A stretch of DNA of 64,000 nucleotides. Origin: Yersinia artesiana. Its GTDB lineage: Bacteria > Pseudomonadota > Gammaproteobacteria > Enterobacterales > Enterobacteriaceae. Location: NCBI RefSeq assembly GCF_902726545.1, contig NZ_CACVAD010000002.1, positions 1 through 64,000 on the forward strand, in the 5' to 3' direction. Shown one piece after another: positions 19,908 to 30,517 of the stretch. A program made the position numbers and the translations under genes. Each line of letters begins with the position of its first letter. The stretch's first letter is position 1. Under the pieces are notes generated by a model that did not search any database, had not been told where the DNA came from, and worked only from the letters and a program-made list of their open reading frames with translations.

Positions 19908-20633
19908 TTAATGCAGGATTTTCGCCAGGAAGTCTTTAGCGCGATCAGATTTAGGATTATTAAAGAAATCATCTTTGTTGCTGTCTTCGACGATTTTCCC
20001 TTCATCCATGAAAATAACCCTGTTAGCCACTTTCCGGGCGAAGCCCATTTCGTGGGTGACGACCATCATGGTCATGCCTTCCAGTGCCAGTTTGACCATA
20101 ACATCCAACACTTCGTTAATCATTTCAGGGTCAAGGGCTGAAGTCGGTTCGTCAAACAGCATGGCGATAGGATCCATACAAAGCGCGCGGGCAATCGCAA
20201 CACGCTGTTGCTGGCCGCCAGATAACTGCGAGGGGAATTTATCCGCGTGGGTGGAAAGACCGACACGCTCTAACAGCTTTAGCCCTTTCTCGCGTGCTTC
20301 CGCTTTGTCGCGTTTGAGCACTTTGACTTGCGCCAGTGTCAGGTTTTCAATAATAGACAGGTGTGGGAACAGTTCAAAATGCTGGAATACCATGCCGACT
20401 TTGGAGCGTAATTGCGCCAGATTGGTGCCCTTATCATTCACACCAATACTATTGACTGTAATGCTGCCTTTCTGGATAGGCTCCAGTCCATTAACCGTTT
20501 TGATTAAGGTTGATTTGCCTGAGCCGGAAGGGCCGCAGACTACCACGACCTCGCCTTTTTTAACTTCGGTAGTGCAGTCAGCCAGCACCTGAAAGTGGCC
20601 GTACCACTTAGAAACATTTTTCAGGGAAATCAT
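19908..20633 (-). CDS. gltL: Glutamate/aspartate ABC importer ATPase GltL
   Basis: This 241-residue polar-amino-acid-type ATPase has Walker A 'GPSGSGKST' (about 33-41), signature '[10 protein letters not shown]' and Walker B '[13 protein letters not shown]'. It energises GltJK for uptake of glutamate and aspartate delivered by GltI. The ATG at 20633 overlaps the gltK stop by one base and gives the E. coli length; the TTG one codon upstream is unlikely. Confidence 0.96.
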   Translation of the reverse strand: MISLKNVSKWYGHFQVLADCTTEVKKGEVVVVCGPSGSGKSTLIKTVNGLEPIQKGSITVNSIGVNDKGTNLAQLRSKVGMVFQHFELFPHLSIIENLTLAQVKVLKRDKAEAREKGLKLLERVGLSTHADKFPSQLSGGQQQRVAIARALCMDPIAMLFDEPTSALDPEMINEVLDVMVKLALEGMTMMVVTHEMGFARKVANRVIFMDEGKIVEDSNKDDFFNNPKSDRAKDFLAKILH

Positions 20634-21307
20634 CAAACAGTCCTTTTCTTCAAATAGTTAACCAGCATCGACGCGGAAAAACTGATAACGAAATACACCA
20701 AACCGGCAAACAGCACCATTTCGACCTGAGTACCGTCCCGCTCGCCAATCGTGGTCGCGGTGCGGAAGAAATCGGCCAGACTAAGGACATACACCAGCGA
20801 TGTATCCTGAAATAACACGATCCCTTGGGTTAACAGTAATGGCACCATGGCGCGGAAAGCCTGCGGCAGGATAACCAATCTCATTGACTGGCCTTGGGTC
20901 ATGCCCAACGCCAGGGCCGCAGAGGATTGCCCACGAGAGATGCTTTGGATCCCGGCACGGATAATTTCTGAGTAATAAGCCGCTTCAAATAATGAAAAGG
21001 CTACCATGGCAGAGATTAAGCGAATATCAGTTTTTGGTGATAAGCCCAGCACATTTTGTAATAAGCTCGGCACGACCAGATAAAACCACAACAGCACCAT
21101 GACCAACGGAATGGAGCGGAACACGTTGACATAAGCGGTAGCGAACCAACTGATAGCTTTAACTGGCGACAGACGCATCACCGCCAGAACTGTGCCCCAC
21201 ACTATCCCGAACACAATGGCGATGAGGGTTATTTTGGCAGTAACCGCCAAACCTTGCAGCAGGTATGGCAGGCTGGGTGCGATGGAACTCCAATCAAATT
21301 CGTACAT
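20633..21307 (-). CDS. gltK: Glutamate/aspartate ABC importer permease GltK
   Basis: This 224-residue permease of the HisMQ type has about five membrane helices and the EAA loop '[30 protein letters not shown]' in outline. It forms the inner-membrane channel with GltJ. Its start overlaps the gltJ stop by one base (TAATG), which indicates translational coupling. Confidence 0.96.
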   Translation of the reverse strand: MYEFDWSSIAPSLPYLLQGLAVTAKITLIAIVFGIVWGTVLAVMRLSPVKAISWFATAYVNVFRSIPLVMVLLWFYLVVPSLLQNVLGLSPKTDIRLISAMVAFSLFEAAYYSEIIRAGIQSISRGQSSAALALGMTQGQSMRLVILPQAFRAMVPLLLTQGIVLFQDTSLVYVLSLADFFRTATTIGERDGTQVEMVLFAGLVYFVISFSASMLVNYLKKRTV

Positions 21308-22047
21308 TATTTACTCCCCAGATTGCCGGGTAACTGCACTTTCTTTTCAACTATTCGCATCAACAGCATGATCACGGCATTGATCAGTACATAGCCAAGG
21401 GTGATGGCGGTGAATGACTCATAGGCGTGAGCTGAGTAATCCAGCAATTTACCCGCCTGCGCAGCCATATCTACCAGCCCGATGGTGGAAGCGATCGCTG
21501 AGTTTTTAACCAGATTGAGCATTTCTGAGGTCATCGGGGGAATAATCACCCGATAAGCATTGGGCAATAAAACATAGCGATAAGTCTGTGGCAGGGTTAA
21601 TCCCATCGCCAGACCGGCCGCTTTCTGACCGCGAGGCAGAGATTGGATCCCGGCTCGAACCTGCTCACAAACACGGGCGGCGGTGAACAAGCCAAGACAC
21701 ATCATTGATGAGAGGAAGAACTGTATATTCGGATCCAATTCGCTTTTGAACCACATGCCAAGATCGGCTGGCAATAATTCAGGGACCACCAAATACCAGG
21801 TAAAGAATTGCACAATCAGCGGCACATTACGGAATAGCTCTACGTAACAGGCCCCAATACTCGATAAAATGCGGTTGGGGACTGTTCTTAAAATCCCAAA
21901 TAAAGAACCGACGAAGAAAGCGATAACCCAGGCGCATAATGATAATGCGACAGTGACCTGAAAGCCGGACCAGATCCAGCCAAGATAGGTGGTATTACCG
22001 AAAGGGGCCGGTTGCAGAAAAATGCCCCAGTTCCAGTCTATTGACAT
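21307..22047 (-). CDS. gltJ: Glutamate/aspartate ABC importer permease GltJ
   Basis: This 246-residue partner permease starts '[24 protein letters not shown]' in outline, as in E. coli. The EAA loop is '[27 protein letters not shown]'. Unlike the tightly packed gltJKL, a 300-base gap with an ERIC separates it from gltI, so mRNA processing may set different levels for the binding protein and the membrane parts. Confidence 0.96.
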   Translation of the reverse strand: MSIDWNWGIFLQPAPFGNTTYLGWIWSGFQVTVALSLCAWVIAFFVGSLFGILRTVPNRILSSIGACYVELFRNVPLIVQFFTWYLVVPELLPADLGMWFKSELDPNIQFFLSSMMCLGLFTAARVCEQVRAGIQSLPRGQKAAGLAMGLTLPQTYRYVLLPNAYRVIIPPMTSEMLNLVKNSAIASTIGLVDMAAQAGKLLDYSAHAYESFTAITLGYVLINAVIMLLMRIVEKKVQLPGNLGSK

Positions 22048-22167
22048 AAAAAACTCCCTTAAAAGGATGGGTAAGCCACCCTGATGACTGATGATTCAAT
22101 GCGTTGCGGCCTCCCGAGGGTGAGAAAAAAATGCGGAGTGGGGAACGGCCACCCCGCATCCTGTCTT

Positions 22168-22292
22168 TACCCTGCATCTTTCAAATTGCAGATGTGTTGG
22201 CTACCCTCGTTCACCTGAATCACTTATTTGCATAAGCTCATCAGGATTCTCTTGCTTGCCGCCTTCCTGCACTCTGAAATCTATTGGGTATC
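22168..22292. repeat. ERIC repeat between gltI and gltJ
   Basis: The element runs from ctgcatctttcaaattgcag through cctgaatcacttatttgcataagctcat to gccgccttcctgcactctgaaatctattgggtat, about 125 bases. Size and order match a standard ERIC. It lies inside the gltIJKL transcription unit. In E. coli the same gap holds the 3'-derived small RNA SroC; I see no clear SroC here. Confidence 0.85.
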
Positions 22293-22347
22293 CCATCGGT
22301 CCATCATCAATCTGTAGGGCTAGCAGAGCTGGCCCTGATTATTATTG

Positions 22348-23262
22348 TTAGTTCAATGCTTTATCGTTAGGGGCTTTGAACAGCACCTTCATCTCATCAG
22401 ACAGTGAGAAATTCAGGTTAAGATTTTTCGGTGGAATTGGGTTTTTGAACCAACGGTCAAAGGACTTCTCAGCCACACCAGAGGTTTGTGCGGTTGCGAT
22501 GGTTTCATCCAACAGCGTTTTAAAGGCTGGATCGTTTTTACGTAGCATGCAGCCGTAGGCTTCCTGAGATTGTGGCGTACCGACGATATCCCATTGATCT
22601 GGTTTCTTAGCTTTGGCACGTTCGCCAGCCAGCAAGGCATCATCCATCATAAAGGCGACAGCACGGCCACTTTCCAGGGTACGGAAAGAATCGCCGTGGT
22701 CTTTGGCGCTGATGATGCGCATGTTCATTTTATCTTTTTCATTCAATTTATTGAGCAGCACTTCAGAGGTGGTACCGGAGGTAACGACCACTGGTTTCCC
22801 TGCCAAATCTTTGAAATCTTTAACTTCAGAACCTTTTTTGGTCAGCAGACGCGTGCCAACAACAAAAATGGTGTTAGAGAACGCGGCTTGTTGCTGACGT
22901 TCCAGGTTGTTGGTGGTAGAACCACACTCGAAATCAAAGGTCCCGTTTTGCAGCAATGGAATACGGTTCTGCGAAGTGATGGGGATCAGTTTTACCTGGA
23001 GGTCTGGGGCATTGAGTTTTTTCTTGATCGCATCGACGATCAGATTGGAATAATCTTGTGAATAACCCACGACTTTCTGCTGGTTATCGTAGTAAGAGAA
23101 TGGAACGGAAGACTCACGGTGACCGACGACGATAACGCCGTTATCTTTGATCTTCTTCAGTGTGTCAACCGAAGCATCTGGTTTTGCTGCATCTTCTGCA
23201 TGGGCAACACCACTTGCCATCCCAGCTAACAGTAGCGCTAACGCCAATTTACGCATATGCAT
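22348..23262 (-). CDS. gltI: Glutamate/aspartate periplasmic binding protein GltI
   Basis: From the ATG at 23262 (ribosome-binding site 'aaggag' with ideal spacing) the protein has 304 residues. A signal peptide ends near residue 22 ('GVAHA'). The mature part is a type 3 solute-binding protein very close to E. coli GltI ('GHRESSVPFSYYDNQQKVVGYS'). It captures glutamate and aspartate in the periplasm for GltJKL. A TTG two codons upstream is in frame but less likely. Confidence 0.96.
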   Translation of the reverse strand: MHMRKLALALLLAGMASGVAHAEDAAKPDASVDTLKKIKDNGVIVVGHRESSVPFSYYDNQQKVVGYSQDYSNLIVDAIKKKLNAPDLQVKLIPITSQNRIPLLQNGTFDFECGSTTNNLERQQQAAFSNTIFVVGTRLLTKKGSEVKDFKDLAGKPVVVTSGTTSEVLLNKLNEKDKMNMRIISAKDHGDSFRTLESGRAVAFMMDDALLAGERAKAKKPDQWDIVGTPQSQEAYGCMLRKNDPAFKTLLDETIATAQTSGVAEKSFDRWFKNPIPPKNLNLNFSLSDEMKVLFKAPNDKALN

Positions 23263-23848
23263 GTCCAACTCCTTTGATGTTGTTTTTTACTTAATGTTTT
23301 CTGACTCGATGTTGTGATACTTAAAATGTAGTCATGTGACAAACGTGAAATGCCAAAAACTGTCTTATTTTGTTGCGCTTGCATAACCACAGATATTTGT
23401 TGGTTAACAGGCTATTTTCATTGTTACTTGTATCAGATTATCTTTAAAAAATAGCTAATTGTTATGCAAATGATGAATAAATGTTTGTTTTTTGAGACGC
23501 AAATCGCACCAAAGAGAGGCAGTAAAACACTAGCGCACTAATGCGGTGCGTGGTTCGCCCCATAAATGTGCATGCCAGGAATGGCAATTCTCTCATTTGA
23601 AACAGACCGCATCTATTCAGCGGGGCCATGCCCTTTGATCACTTAATACAAAGCAGAAATTGGTAGATAGCTAACACTATTTGATTAGAAACAATGCAAG
23701 GTCTGTGCCAGTCGCGGAAAATAGCGAGGATAAATAGCCCTGTTTATCAGGGCTATGAAATATCATTCGGGGGAGGTGGGTTAATTAATCAGTCGCCGCA
23801 GGTGGCATACTATCGATTAGTTTAACTATTGGTCATTTTTATAGCAGG
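23263..23848. other. Intergenic region upstream of gltI
   Basis: About 590 bases between the gltI start and the end of the flavin-binding-protein gene; E. coli has rihA near this point. The gltI promoter must lie here. A dyad cgcac / gtgcg at 23534-23550 resembles an NtrC half-site pair, but no convincing sigma-54 promoter was found beside it. A hairpin at 23734-23756 is listed separately. Confidence 0.4.
23734..23756 (-). terminator. Hairpin downstream of the lnt-cluster end
   Basis: atagccctg / cagggctat is a 9-bp perfect stem with a 5-base loop, about 90 bases after the stop of the flavin-binding-protein gene. The T tract is short, so termination is only probable. Confidence 0.55.
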
Positions 23849-24433
23849 TTAACTTAACTGGTGATTATTGATTGCCAGATGAGCTTTAAAAACTTCCAGT
23901 GCGGTTGGCACACTTTCTTTACCGGCATGTTTCTCTGGGTTCCACAGGTCGGCAAAGGTGATTGCGCGGCCACAGTGGATAAATACCTCATCGACTTCAA
24001 TGACTAACACACTGCGGGCTGGTTGGCCATTTTGGCTAAAACGCTGGCACAGTTCAGGATCGACGGAAATTTTTGCCCGGCCATTAACCCGAAAACCTTC
24101 TGTCCAGCCAGGGATCAGGAACAAGATGCCGACAAAAGGGTTATGCAACAGATTGCGGATACCATCCAGACGGTTATTGCCCGGTCGGTCTGGCAACATC
24201 AGTGTTTTACTATCCTGCACATGAATAAAACCCGGTTCGCCACCTTTAGGTGAACAGTCGACTCCGTTAGCACCCAGCGTTCCCAATACCGCGAATGGCG
24301 CGGCGGCAATCAGTTTTTTGGCATAATCATCAATATGATCAATTTGTTTCTTCAACACATTCTTATTAGGCGCGGCGTAATGTTCTCTTAATTGCGCTTC
24401 AGTTGTGAGGATAAATTCAGGTTTCAGTGACAT
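23849..24433 (-). CDS. Pyridoxamine-5'-phosphate-oxidase-like FMN-binding protein
   Basis: This protein of about 194 residues has a split-barrel flavin-binding fold of the PNPOx-like type: 'APFAVLGTLGANGVDCSPKGGEPGFIHV' in outline, then 'LPDRPGNNRLDGIRNLLHNPFVGILFLIPG'. Members of this group bind FMN or F420, but the substrate here is unknown. The ATG at 24433 lies just after the lnt stop; a TTG at 24445 would overlap lnt by 4 bases. It is not part of this cluster in E. coli, so it is an addition to the lnt end of the operon. Confidence 0.8.
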   Translation of the reverse strand: MSLKPEFILTTEAQLREHYAAPNKNVLKKQIDHIDDYAKKLIAAAPFAVLGTLGANGVDCSPKGGEPGFIHVQDSKTLMLPDRPGNNRLDGIRNLLHNPFVGILFLIPGWTEGFRVNGRAKISVDPELCQRFSQNGQPARSVLVIEVDEVFIHCGRAITFADLWNPEKHAGKESVPTALEVFKAHLAINNHQLS

Positions 24434-24441
24434 AACGATGC

Positions 24442-26019
24442 TCAAGTTACGGGGTTATTTTTATCAGCTCGACATTGCTTGTCAGAGCGACAACGGGCGG
24501 CGCGGTATAGCGTCAATGTCCCCAGTATCAATGTGATAATCCACATTGGCCACGAACCAAACCGGGCATAAGGGGTAATACCGGTGGTGGGTGTGACCTT
24601 AACTTCCAGCACTTGCTGAGTAAATTGTGGAATTTGCGCCAGGACTTCACCGCTTGGTCCAACTGCAGCCGTAATGCCATTATTGGTACTGCGCAACAGA
24701 GGACGACCCAATTCAAGCGCGCGCATACGTGCCATCTGGAAATGCTGCCATGGCCCGATAGAGTGACCAAACCATGCATCATTGGAGACAGTCAGCAAGA
24801 AGTTGGTATCAGGGTTGAAGTTATCCCGAACCTGTTGACCCAAGACGATTTCATAACAAATGGCGGCGGTTAGGTTAAATCCAGCCACATTAAGCTGTGG
24901 TTGCACATAGTCGCCCCGACTGAAAGATGACATCGGTAAATCAAAGAACGGTGCCAGTGGGCGCAGTAGTGTTTCCAGCGGCACAAACTCGCCAAAGGGC
25001 ACCAGGTGGTGCTTGCTGTAGCGGTTGTGAGTTGGATATTGGTATGGTTCTTGATCCCCCAACACGATAATGCTGTTGAAAAAGTGGTATCCCTTACCTT
25101 CTGGGCGGCGCTGGGCATCAACAATACCGGTAATCAGGCTGCTGTGGTTTGCCCGCATCAGACCATCAACCATCGTCAGGAAGGTAGTTTGATCGGTTTC
25201 AATATCTGGGATAGCCGATTCCGGCCAAATGATAATGGGAGCTTTGCCCATAAATGGGCGCGTTTCATCGAGATAAATTTGTAATGTTTTGAGCAGGACT
25301 TTGGGATCCCACTTCATGGACTGAGCAATATTACCTTGCACCATCGCGATATTAACTGCGCGTTCTGGCTCCGGTGTGAACCAATGCAACTGGCGCAGCG
25401 GCCAGGGTAACAATAACATTGCTATGGCAATTATTGCCGCGGTGACACGGCGTTGATAGCAAGCGTACACCAGTAACCCACTGATGGACATCAGCATAAA
25501 GGTGATGCCATCGACACCGAGAATCGGCGCAATACCGCGCAGTGGGCCGTTTATTTGGCTGTAGCCGAATTGCAGCCACGGGAAGCCAGTTAATACCCAG
25601 CCGCGCAAGAACTCAGTTAACTGCCACACCACAGGTGCTGCAATAGCCAGTCGCCACCAGGTTGTTTTAGGGCATACACGGGCTAACACACCGGCAAATA
25701 GCATGGTGTAGAGCGAGAGATAGGCCGCCAGTAACACCACCAGGAAGATATTGATGGCCGTTGGCATGCCGCCGAATTCGGAGATGCTGACATAGACCCA
25801 GTTAATACCTGTGCCAAACAGCCCCATACCCCAACAAAAGCCGATAAATGCGGCTTGTTTAGTGGTGCGATTCAAGGTCAGGCTGAGTAAGCCAAACAGC
25901 GAAACAATGGCCGCAGGCCAACTATCAAATGGAGAATAGGCCAGCGTACCGCTGGCGCCAAAAAATAGCGCCAGTAGGGCGCGAACCCACTGGCGTTGAA
26001 GGTATGAAGCGATAGACAT
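24442..26019 (-). CDS. lnt: Apolipoprotein N-acyltransferase Lnt
   Basis: The protein has about 525 residues from the ATG at 26019 ('[30 protein letters not shown]'-like start, matching E. coli). An N-terminal multi-helix membrane part precedes a nitrilase-type periplasmic domain with the catalytic triad Glu in 'WPESA', Lys in '[12 protein letters not shown]' and Cys in 'AICYEI'. It adds the third acyl chain to lipoproteins such as RlpA and LptE encoded nearby. A longer frame to 26058 would overlap corC. Confidence 0.95.
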   Translation of the reverse strand: MSIASYLQRQWVRALLALFFGASGTLAYSPFDSWPAAIVSLFGLLSLTLNRTTKQAAFIGFCWGMGLFGTGINWVYVSISEFGGMPTAINIFLVVLLAAYLSLYTMLFAGVLARVCPKTTWWRLAIAAPVVWQLTEFLRGWVLTGFPWLQFGYSQINGPLRGIAPILGVDGITFMLMSISGLLVYACYQRRVTAAIIAIAMLLLPWPLRQLHWFTPEPERAVNIAMVQGNIAQSMKWDPKVLLKTLQIYLDETRPFMGKAPIIIWPESAIPDIETDQTTFLTMVDGLMRANHSSLITGIVDAQRRPEGKGYHFFNSIIVLGDQEPYQYPTHNRYSKHHLVPFGEFVPLETLLRPLAPFFDLPMSSFSRGDYVQPQLNVAGFNLTAAICYEIVLGQQVRDNFNPDTNFLLTVSNDAWFGHSIGPWQHFQMARMRALELGRPLLRSTNNGITAAVGPSGEVLAQIPQFTQQVLEVKVTPTTGITPYARFGSWPMWIITLILGTLTLYRAARCRSDKQCRADKNNPVT

Positions 26020-26026
26020 CGAGGAT

Positions 26027-26905
26027 TTATTCTTCCAGTTTGGGTTGCGGAGCATCATCCGGGATTTTCACATGAACCTGAATAATACGTCGGCTATCCG
26101 CCATGGCAACTTTAAATAAGTAACCTTGAATTTCAATGGTTTCACCGCGAGCAGGTAAATGACCAAACGCCTGCATCACCAAACCACCGATAGTGTCCAC
26201 TTCATCGTCGCTGAAATGGGTGTTGAAGACTTCATTGAAATCTTCAATGGGTGTCAGCGCACGAATAGTGTATGTGTGCCGACTGAGTTGACGAACATCT
26301 CTGTCTTCTTCATCGTCATACTCATCTTCAATTTCGCCAACGATCAGCTCAAGAATATCTTCAATGGTTACCAGGCCAGAAACACCACCAAACTCATCAA
26401 TGACAATTGCCATGTGATAGCGCTGGGAGCGGAACTCTTTCAGCATCCGATCGACACGCTTACTTTCTGGCACAACAACCGCCGTCCGTAAGACTTTATC
26501 AATGCTGAACGGCTCAGAATCTGTGCGCATAAACGGCAGCAAATCCTTAGCCATCAGAATGCCTTCAATGTGATCTTTATCTTCACTGATCACCGGAAAG
26601 CGGGAGTGAGCTGATTCAATAATGACATCCAGACACTCATCCAGCGTTTGATTACGCTTTAATGTAACCATCTGAGAGCGGGGGATCATGATGTCCCGTA
26701 CGCGCTGTTCGGCGATATCCATCACCCCTTCCAGCATGTCGCGGGTATCGGGATCGATCAGATCGTTTTGCTCAGAATCACGGATAAGCTCGACCAGATC
26801 GCCACGGTTCTTGGGTTCGCCGTGGAATAACTGGTTAAGGATGAGAGTAAAGAACCCTTTCTTGGGACTGGGGCTATCATTGTTTTGTGAGTGGTCGTCG
26901 CTCAT
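26027..26905 (-). CDS. corC: CorC/YbeX CBS-domain protein
   Basis: This 292-residue cytoplasmic protein has two CBS domains (about 70-190; '[21 protein letters not shown]' and '[44 protein letters not shown]' in outline) and a C-terminal transporter-associated CorC_HlyC domain. In E. coli it is linked to magnesium/cobalt efflux and to ribosome maturation. It lies between ybeY and lnt, as is usual. Confidence 0.94.
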   Translation of the reverse strand: MSDDHSQNNDSPSPKKGFFTLILNQLFHGEPKNRGDLVELIRDSEQNDLIDPDTRDMLEGVMDIAEQRVRDIMIPRSQMVTLKRNQTLDECLDVIIESAHSRFPVISEDKDHIEGILMAKDLLPFMRTDSEPFSIDKVLRTAVVVPESKRVDRMLKEFRSQRYHMAIVIDEFGGVSGLVTIEDILELIVGEIEDEYDDEEDRDVRQLSRHTYTIRALTPIEDFNEVFNTHFSDDEVDTIGGLVMQAFGHLPARGETIEIQGYLFKVAMADSRRIIQVHVKIPDDAPQPKLEE

Positions 26906-27017
26906 GGCGTTTTAGTTAAGTTTACCCATGTAAGATTATATTTTATCGGCAGTGGTAAACACACACTGCCGACAGCTTTACCCCGACTAACTGGGGTATA
27001 CACCCAGTATAACGGGG

Positions 27018-27491
27018 TTACTCGGGGTCTTTCTCTGAAATATACGGGTCTGGGTAGCCCAAACTTTGCATTATTTCAGTTTCAATCGACTCCATTTCTT
27101 CTGCTTCATCGTCAACGATGTGGTCATACCCTAGCAGATGCAGACTGCCGTGAACAACCATATGCGCCCAATGAGCCAATAGTGCTTTCTCTTGCTCTGC
27201 CGCTTCTTGTTCAACTACCTGACGGCAAATGATCAAATCACCCAGTAGTGGCAGCTCAATCTCAGGTGGGGCCTCAAATGGAAAAGACAAGACATTGGTC
27301 GGTTTATCTTTACCGCGATAGGTGAGATTCAGCTCATGGCTTTCTGCTTCATCAACCACACGGATAGTGACTTCAGAGACTTCCTGAAATTGAGGTAATA
27401 CGGCTTCCAGCCAATGCTGAAAATCTGCTTCGGTCGGTAAACCCTGGCTGTCAGCGCAGGCAATTTGTAGATCGAGAATAACCTGGCTCAC
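27018..27491 (-). CDS. ybeY: Endoribonuclease YbeY
   Basis: This 157-residue zinc-dependent RNase carries the family motif '[15 protein letters not shown]' near 115-129, whose three His bind the metal. YbeY works in 16S rRNA 3'-end maturation and ribosome quality control. Its start overlaps the ybeZ stop by 4 bases, consistent with YbeY and YbeZ acting together. Confidence 0.96.
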   Translation of the reverse strand: MSQVILDLQIACADSQGLPTEADFQHWLEAVLPQFQEVSEVTIRVVDEAESHELNLTYRGKDKPTNVLSFPFEAPPEIELPLLGDLIICRQVVEQEAAEQEKALLAHWAHMVVHGSLHLLGYDHIVDDEAEEMESIETEIMQSLGYPDPYISEKDPE

Positions 27492-28561
27492 GGAGCCTCC
27501 TGCTCAGACGGGGTGTGAGTTTCCCGCTTACGTTGTTCGGCGATGGCATCTTTACGTTTTTGTTCGGCAGCTTCCCAGGCTTCATAAGCAATGACCACTT
27601 GGGCGACGACGGGGTGGCGCACCACATCTTCGCTATGGAAGAAGTTAAAGCTCAGCTCTTCTACCCCGGATAATACTTCAATGGCATGGCTTAAGCCGGA
27701 CTTCTGATGGCGTGGCAAGTCAGTTTGCGTGACATCACCGGTAATTACCGCTTTAGAGTTGAAGCCCATGCGGGTCAGGAACATTTTCATCTGTTCGATG
27801 GTGGTGTTCTGGCTTTCATCTAAAATGATAAACGCATCATTCAGTGTGCGGCCGCGCATATACGCCAGCGGAGCTACTTCAATCACATTGCGCTCAATCA
27901 GTTTCTCCACTCGCTCAAAGCCCAGCATTTCAAACAGAGCATCATAGAGTGGGCGCAAGTAAGGATCGACTTTTTGGCTGAGATCACCGGGTAAGAAGCC
28001 CAGTTTCTCACCGGCTTCAACCGCCGGGCGGGTTAGTAAAATGCGCCGTACGTTTTGGCGCTCCAGAGCATCCACTGCTGCGGCAACGGCCAGATAGGTC
28101 TTACCCGTACCGGCTGGCCCAATCCCGAAAGTAATATCATGATCGAGAATATTAGCAATGTATTGTGCCTGATTGGGTGTGCGAGGCTTGACCATCCCGC
28201 GCTTGGTGCGAATGTTTACGGCTTTGCCGTAATCCGGCACACTCTCAGCGGTTTGTTCTAACACGCGACTTTCTTTCACCGCGAGGTGAATAGCTTCGGG
28301 ATCGATATCGGGGATGACACCACGGATAGGGGCCGTATCAACATACAGATGGCGCAGGATATCTGCCGCTGCAACCACGCAGATATTCTTACCGACTAAC
28401 TTGAAACGATTATCACGACGATTAATTTCAATACCTAACCGGCGTTCCAACTGTTTGATGTTGTCATCAAAAGGACCGCATAAACTCAGCAGACGCTGAT
28501 TATCGGCGGGTTCCAGCAAGATTTCTTGTGTCACTACGTGCAAACTGTTTCTCTGAGTCAC
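27488..28561 (-). CDS. ybeZ: PhoH-like ATPase YbeZ
   Basis: This PhoH-family ATPase has Walker A '[11 protein letters not shown]' and Walker B '[11 protein letters not shown]'. From the GTG at 28561 it has about 357 residues. I chose this start because 'agagga' stands at ideal distance before it, while the ATG at 28618 has no ribosome-binding site. The first codons contain an 18-base imperfect direct repeat encoding VTQRN twice, so the true start is uncertain. YbeZ partners YbeY in rRNA processing. Confidence 0.9.
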   Translation of the reverse strand: MTQRNSLHVVTQEILLEPADNQRLLSLCGPFDDNIKQLERRLGIEINRRDNRFKLVGKNICVVAAADILRHLYVDTAPIRGVIPDIDPEAIHLAVKESRVLEQTAESVPDYGKAVNIRTKRGMVKPRTPNQAQYIANILDHDITFGIGPAGTGKTYLAVAAAVDALERQNVRRILLTRPAVEAGEKLGFLPGDLSQKVDPYLRPLYDALFEMLGFERVEKLIERNVIEVAPLAYMRGRTLNDAFIILDESQNTTIEQMKMFLTRMGFNSKAVITGDVTQTDLPRHQKSGLSHAIEVLSGVEELSFNFFHSEDVVRHPVVAQVVIAYEAWEAAEQKRKDAIAEQRKRETHTPSEQEAP

Positions 28562-28858
28562 TGCGTTCCTCTGGGTCACTAAGGGCCGGTTTATTTGAAG
28601 CCTGACTGTCGCTCCCATTACTGGGGGATAATATTCACTGATGTAACGTCAATCATACATGTCATCTGCGAATTATTCATGGTGCACCGTGTGGACGCAA
28701 GTGTGCGGCTTATGAATCTGTGCCTTCGGACCCTATTCAAATAGCGGCCAGCAGATGGTGCAACTTAAAAAATCCGAATCTGCGTAACGTTCCGCTAAAA
28801 TAAAACAGGCACTGACAATGCAGCGCCTGCTGGTGCGGATTGGCTCGTAAAATTGCAA

Positions 28859-30283
28859 TCAAGGTTGATACAGGCCGACACCTAACTCATTTTCTTTACG
28901 GGTACGGGCAATCACTGATTGCGGCGACTCATGAATTCGCAAATCCATCTGATCTTCGGTGCGCAGCACAATGCCACGGAGTGAACTGGCATAAACATCA
29001 ACGATTTCAACATCGACAAACTTACCGATCATCTCTGGTGTGCCTTCAAAGTTCACCACACGGTTGTTTTCAGTGCGCCCCGCCAATTCCATCACACTCT
29101 TACGGGATGTACCTTCCACCAGAATACGTTGCACGGTACCGACCATCTCGCGGCTGATTTCCATAGCTTGTTGAGCAATGCGCTCTTGCAAGATGTGCAA
29201 CCGCTGTTTTTTCTCCTCTTCGGATACATCGTCCGGCAGGTCAGCCGCCGGTGTGCCGGGGCGTGGCGAGTAAATAAAGCTGTAACTGGTATCAAAACGG
29301 ACATCTGCCACCAGTTTCATGGTTTGCTCAAAATCTTGCTGAGTTTCACCGGGGAAACCGATAATAAAATCAGAACTAATCTGGATATCAGGCCGAGCCT
29401 GACGCAATTTACGGATGATAGCTTTGTATTCCAGTGCGGTATGCGCCCGCTTCATCATGGTCAAAATGCGGTCAGAGCCACTTTGTACCGGCAAATGCAG
29501 GAAACTCACCAGTTCGGGAGTATCCCGATAAACGTCAATAATATCATCAGTAAACTCAATCGGATGGCTGGTGGTAAAGCGCACTCTATCGATACCATCA
29601 ATGGCAGCAACCAGCCGCAATAGCTCGGCAAAACTACAGATATCACCATCATAAGTGGCACCACGATATGCATTGACATTCTGGCCGAGCAAGTTCACTT
29701 CCCGCACACCTTGGGCGGCTAACTGTGCGATTTCAAACAAGATATCGTCACTTGGTCGACTGACTTCCTCGCCACGGGTATAAGGTACGACACAGAATGT
29801 GCAGTATTTATTGCAACCTTCCATAATGGAGACAAATGCTGTCGGCCCTTCAGCACGAGGTTCTGGCAGGCGGTCAAATTTTTCAATTTCTGGGAAACTG
29901 ATATCCACCACCGGGCTGTGTGTGCCTTGCACGTGATTAATCATTTCCGGCAAACGATGCAGGGTTTGCGGACCGAAAATGACATCAACACAAGGAGCAC
30001 GTTGGCGCAGATGCTCACCTTCCTGAGATGCCACACAACCACCCACACCAATAATGAGTTCTGGATTTTTCTCTTTCAGCAGTTTCCAGTGCCCAAGCAG
30101 GCTGAATACTTTTTCTTGTGCTTTTTCGCGGATTGAGCAGGTATTGAGCAGCAGTAAATCCGCCTCTTCGGGGATTTCTGTCAACTGATAGCCATGGGTG
30201 CTGGCCAACAAATCGGCCATTTTAGATGAATCGTATTCATTCATCTGGCAGCCCCAGGTTTTGATGTGTAGTTTTTTAGTCAT
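28859..30283 (-). CDS. miaB: tRNA methylthiotransferase MiaB
   Basis: This 474-residue radical-SAM methylthiotransferase has the N-terminal auxiliary cluster cysteines C12, C49 and C83, radical-SAM cysteines C157, C161 and C164 ('CNKYCTFC'), and a C-terminal TRAM domain (about 378-441). It converts i6A37 to ms2i6A37 in tRNAs reading UNN codons. Its position between ybeZ and the divergent ubiF is conserved. Upstream, 234 bases hold both promoters. Confidence 0.97.
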   Translation of the reverse strand: MTKKLHIKTWGCQMNEYDSSKMADLLASTHGYQLTEIPEEADLLLLNTCSIREKAQEKVFSLLGHWKLLKEKNPELIIGVGGCVASQEGEHLRQRAPCVDVIFGPQTLHRLPEMINHVQGTHSPVVDISFPEIEKFDRLPEPRAEGPTAFVSIMEGCNKYCTFCVVPYTRGEEVSRPSDDILFEIAQLAAQGVREVNLLGQNVNAYRGATYDGDICSFAELLRLVAAIDGIDRVRFTTSHPIEFTDDIIDVYRDTPELVSFLHLPVQSGSDRILTMMKRAHTALEYKAIIRKLRQARPDIQISSDFIIGFPGETQQDFEQTMKLVADVRFDTSYSFIYSPRPGTPAADLPDDVSEEEKKQRLHILQERIAQQAMEISREMVGTVQRILVEGTSRKSVMELAGRTENNRVVNFEGTPEMIGKFVDVEIVDVYASSLRGIVLRTEDQMDLRIHESPQSVIARTRKENELGVGLYQP

Positions 30284-30517
30284 TGCCTATCTACCGCCAA
30301 AAAATTCATCATAAAAGTCACATCGCACGGCGCAATGCTCTGTGCAGTGCTCCGTCATCGAATAGTGGGTAGCACAAAGGCCCCGTGGTTATAGGGCTAT
30401 TGTAGTCATTTGCCGTTGCGATGACCACCGCATAACGGCTTACTTGTCCTGTGGAGTCATGAAAAATCCGGTACACTGTCTGCCGACAAAATACAGGTGT
30501 TATTTTAACTTCTAAGA

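Noticed and set aside
19975-20592. 205-codon antisense frame opposite gltL
   Set aside because: Shadow of a highly conserved ATPase gene; Ser/Arg/Pro-rich with no domain.
23383-23398. Sigma-54 promoter for gltI
   Set aside because: GG-N10-GC spacing occurs near 23390, but the flanking bases do not match the TGGCAC and TTGC elements.
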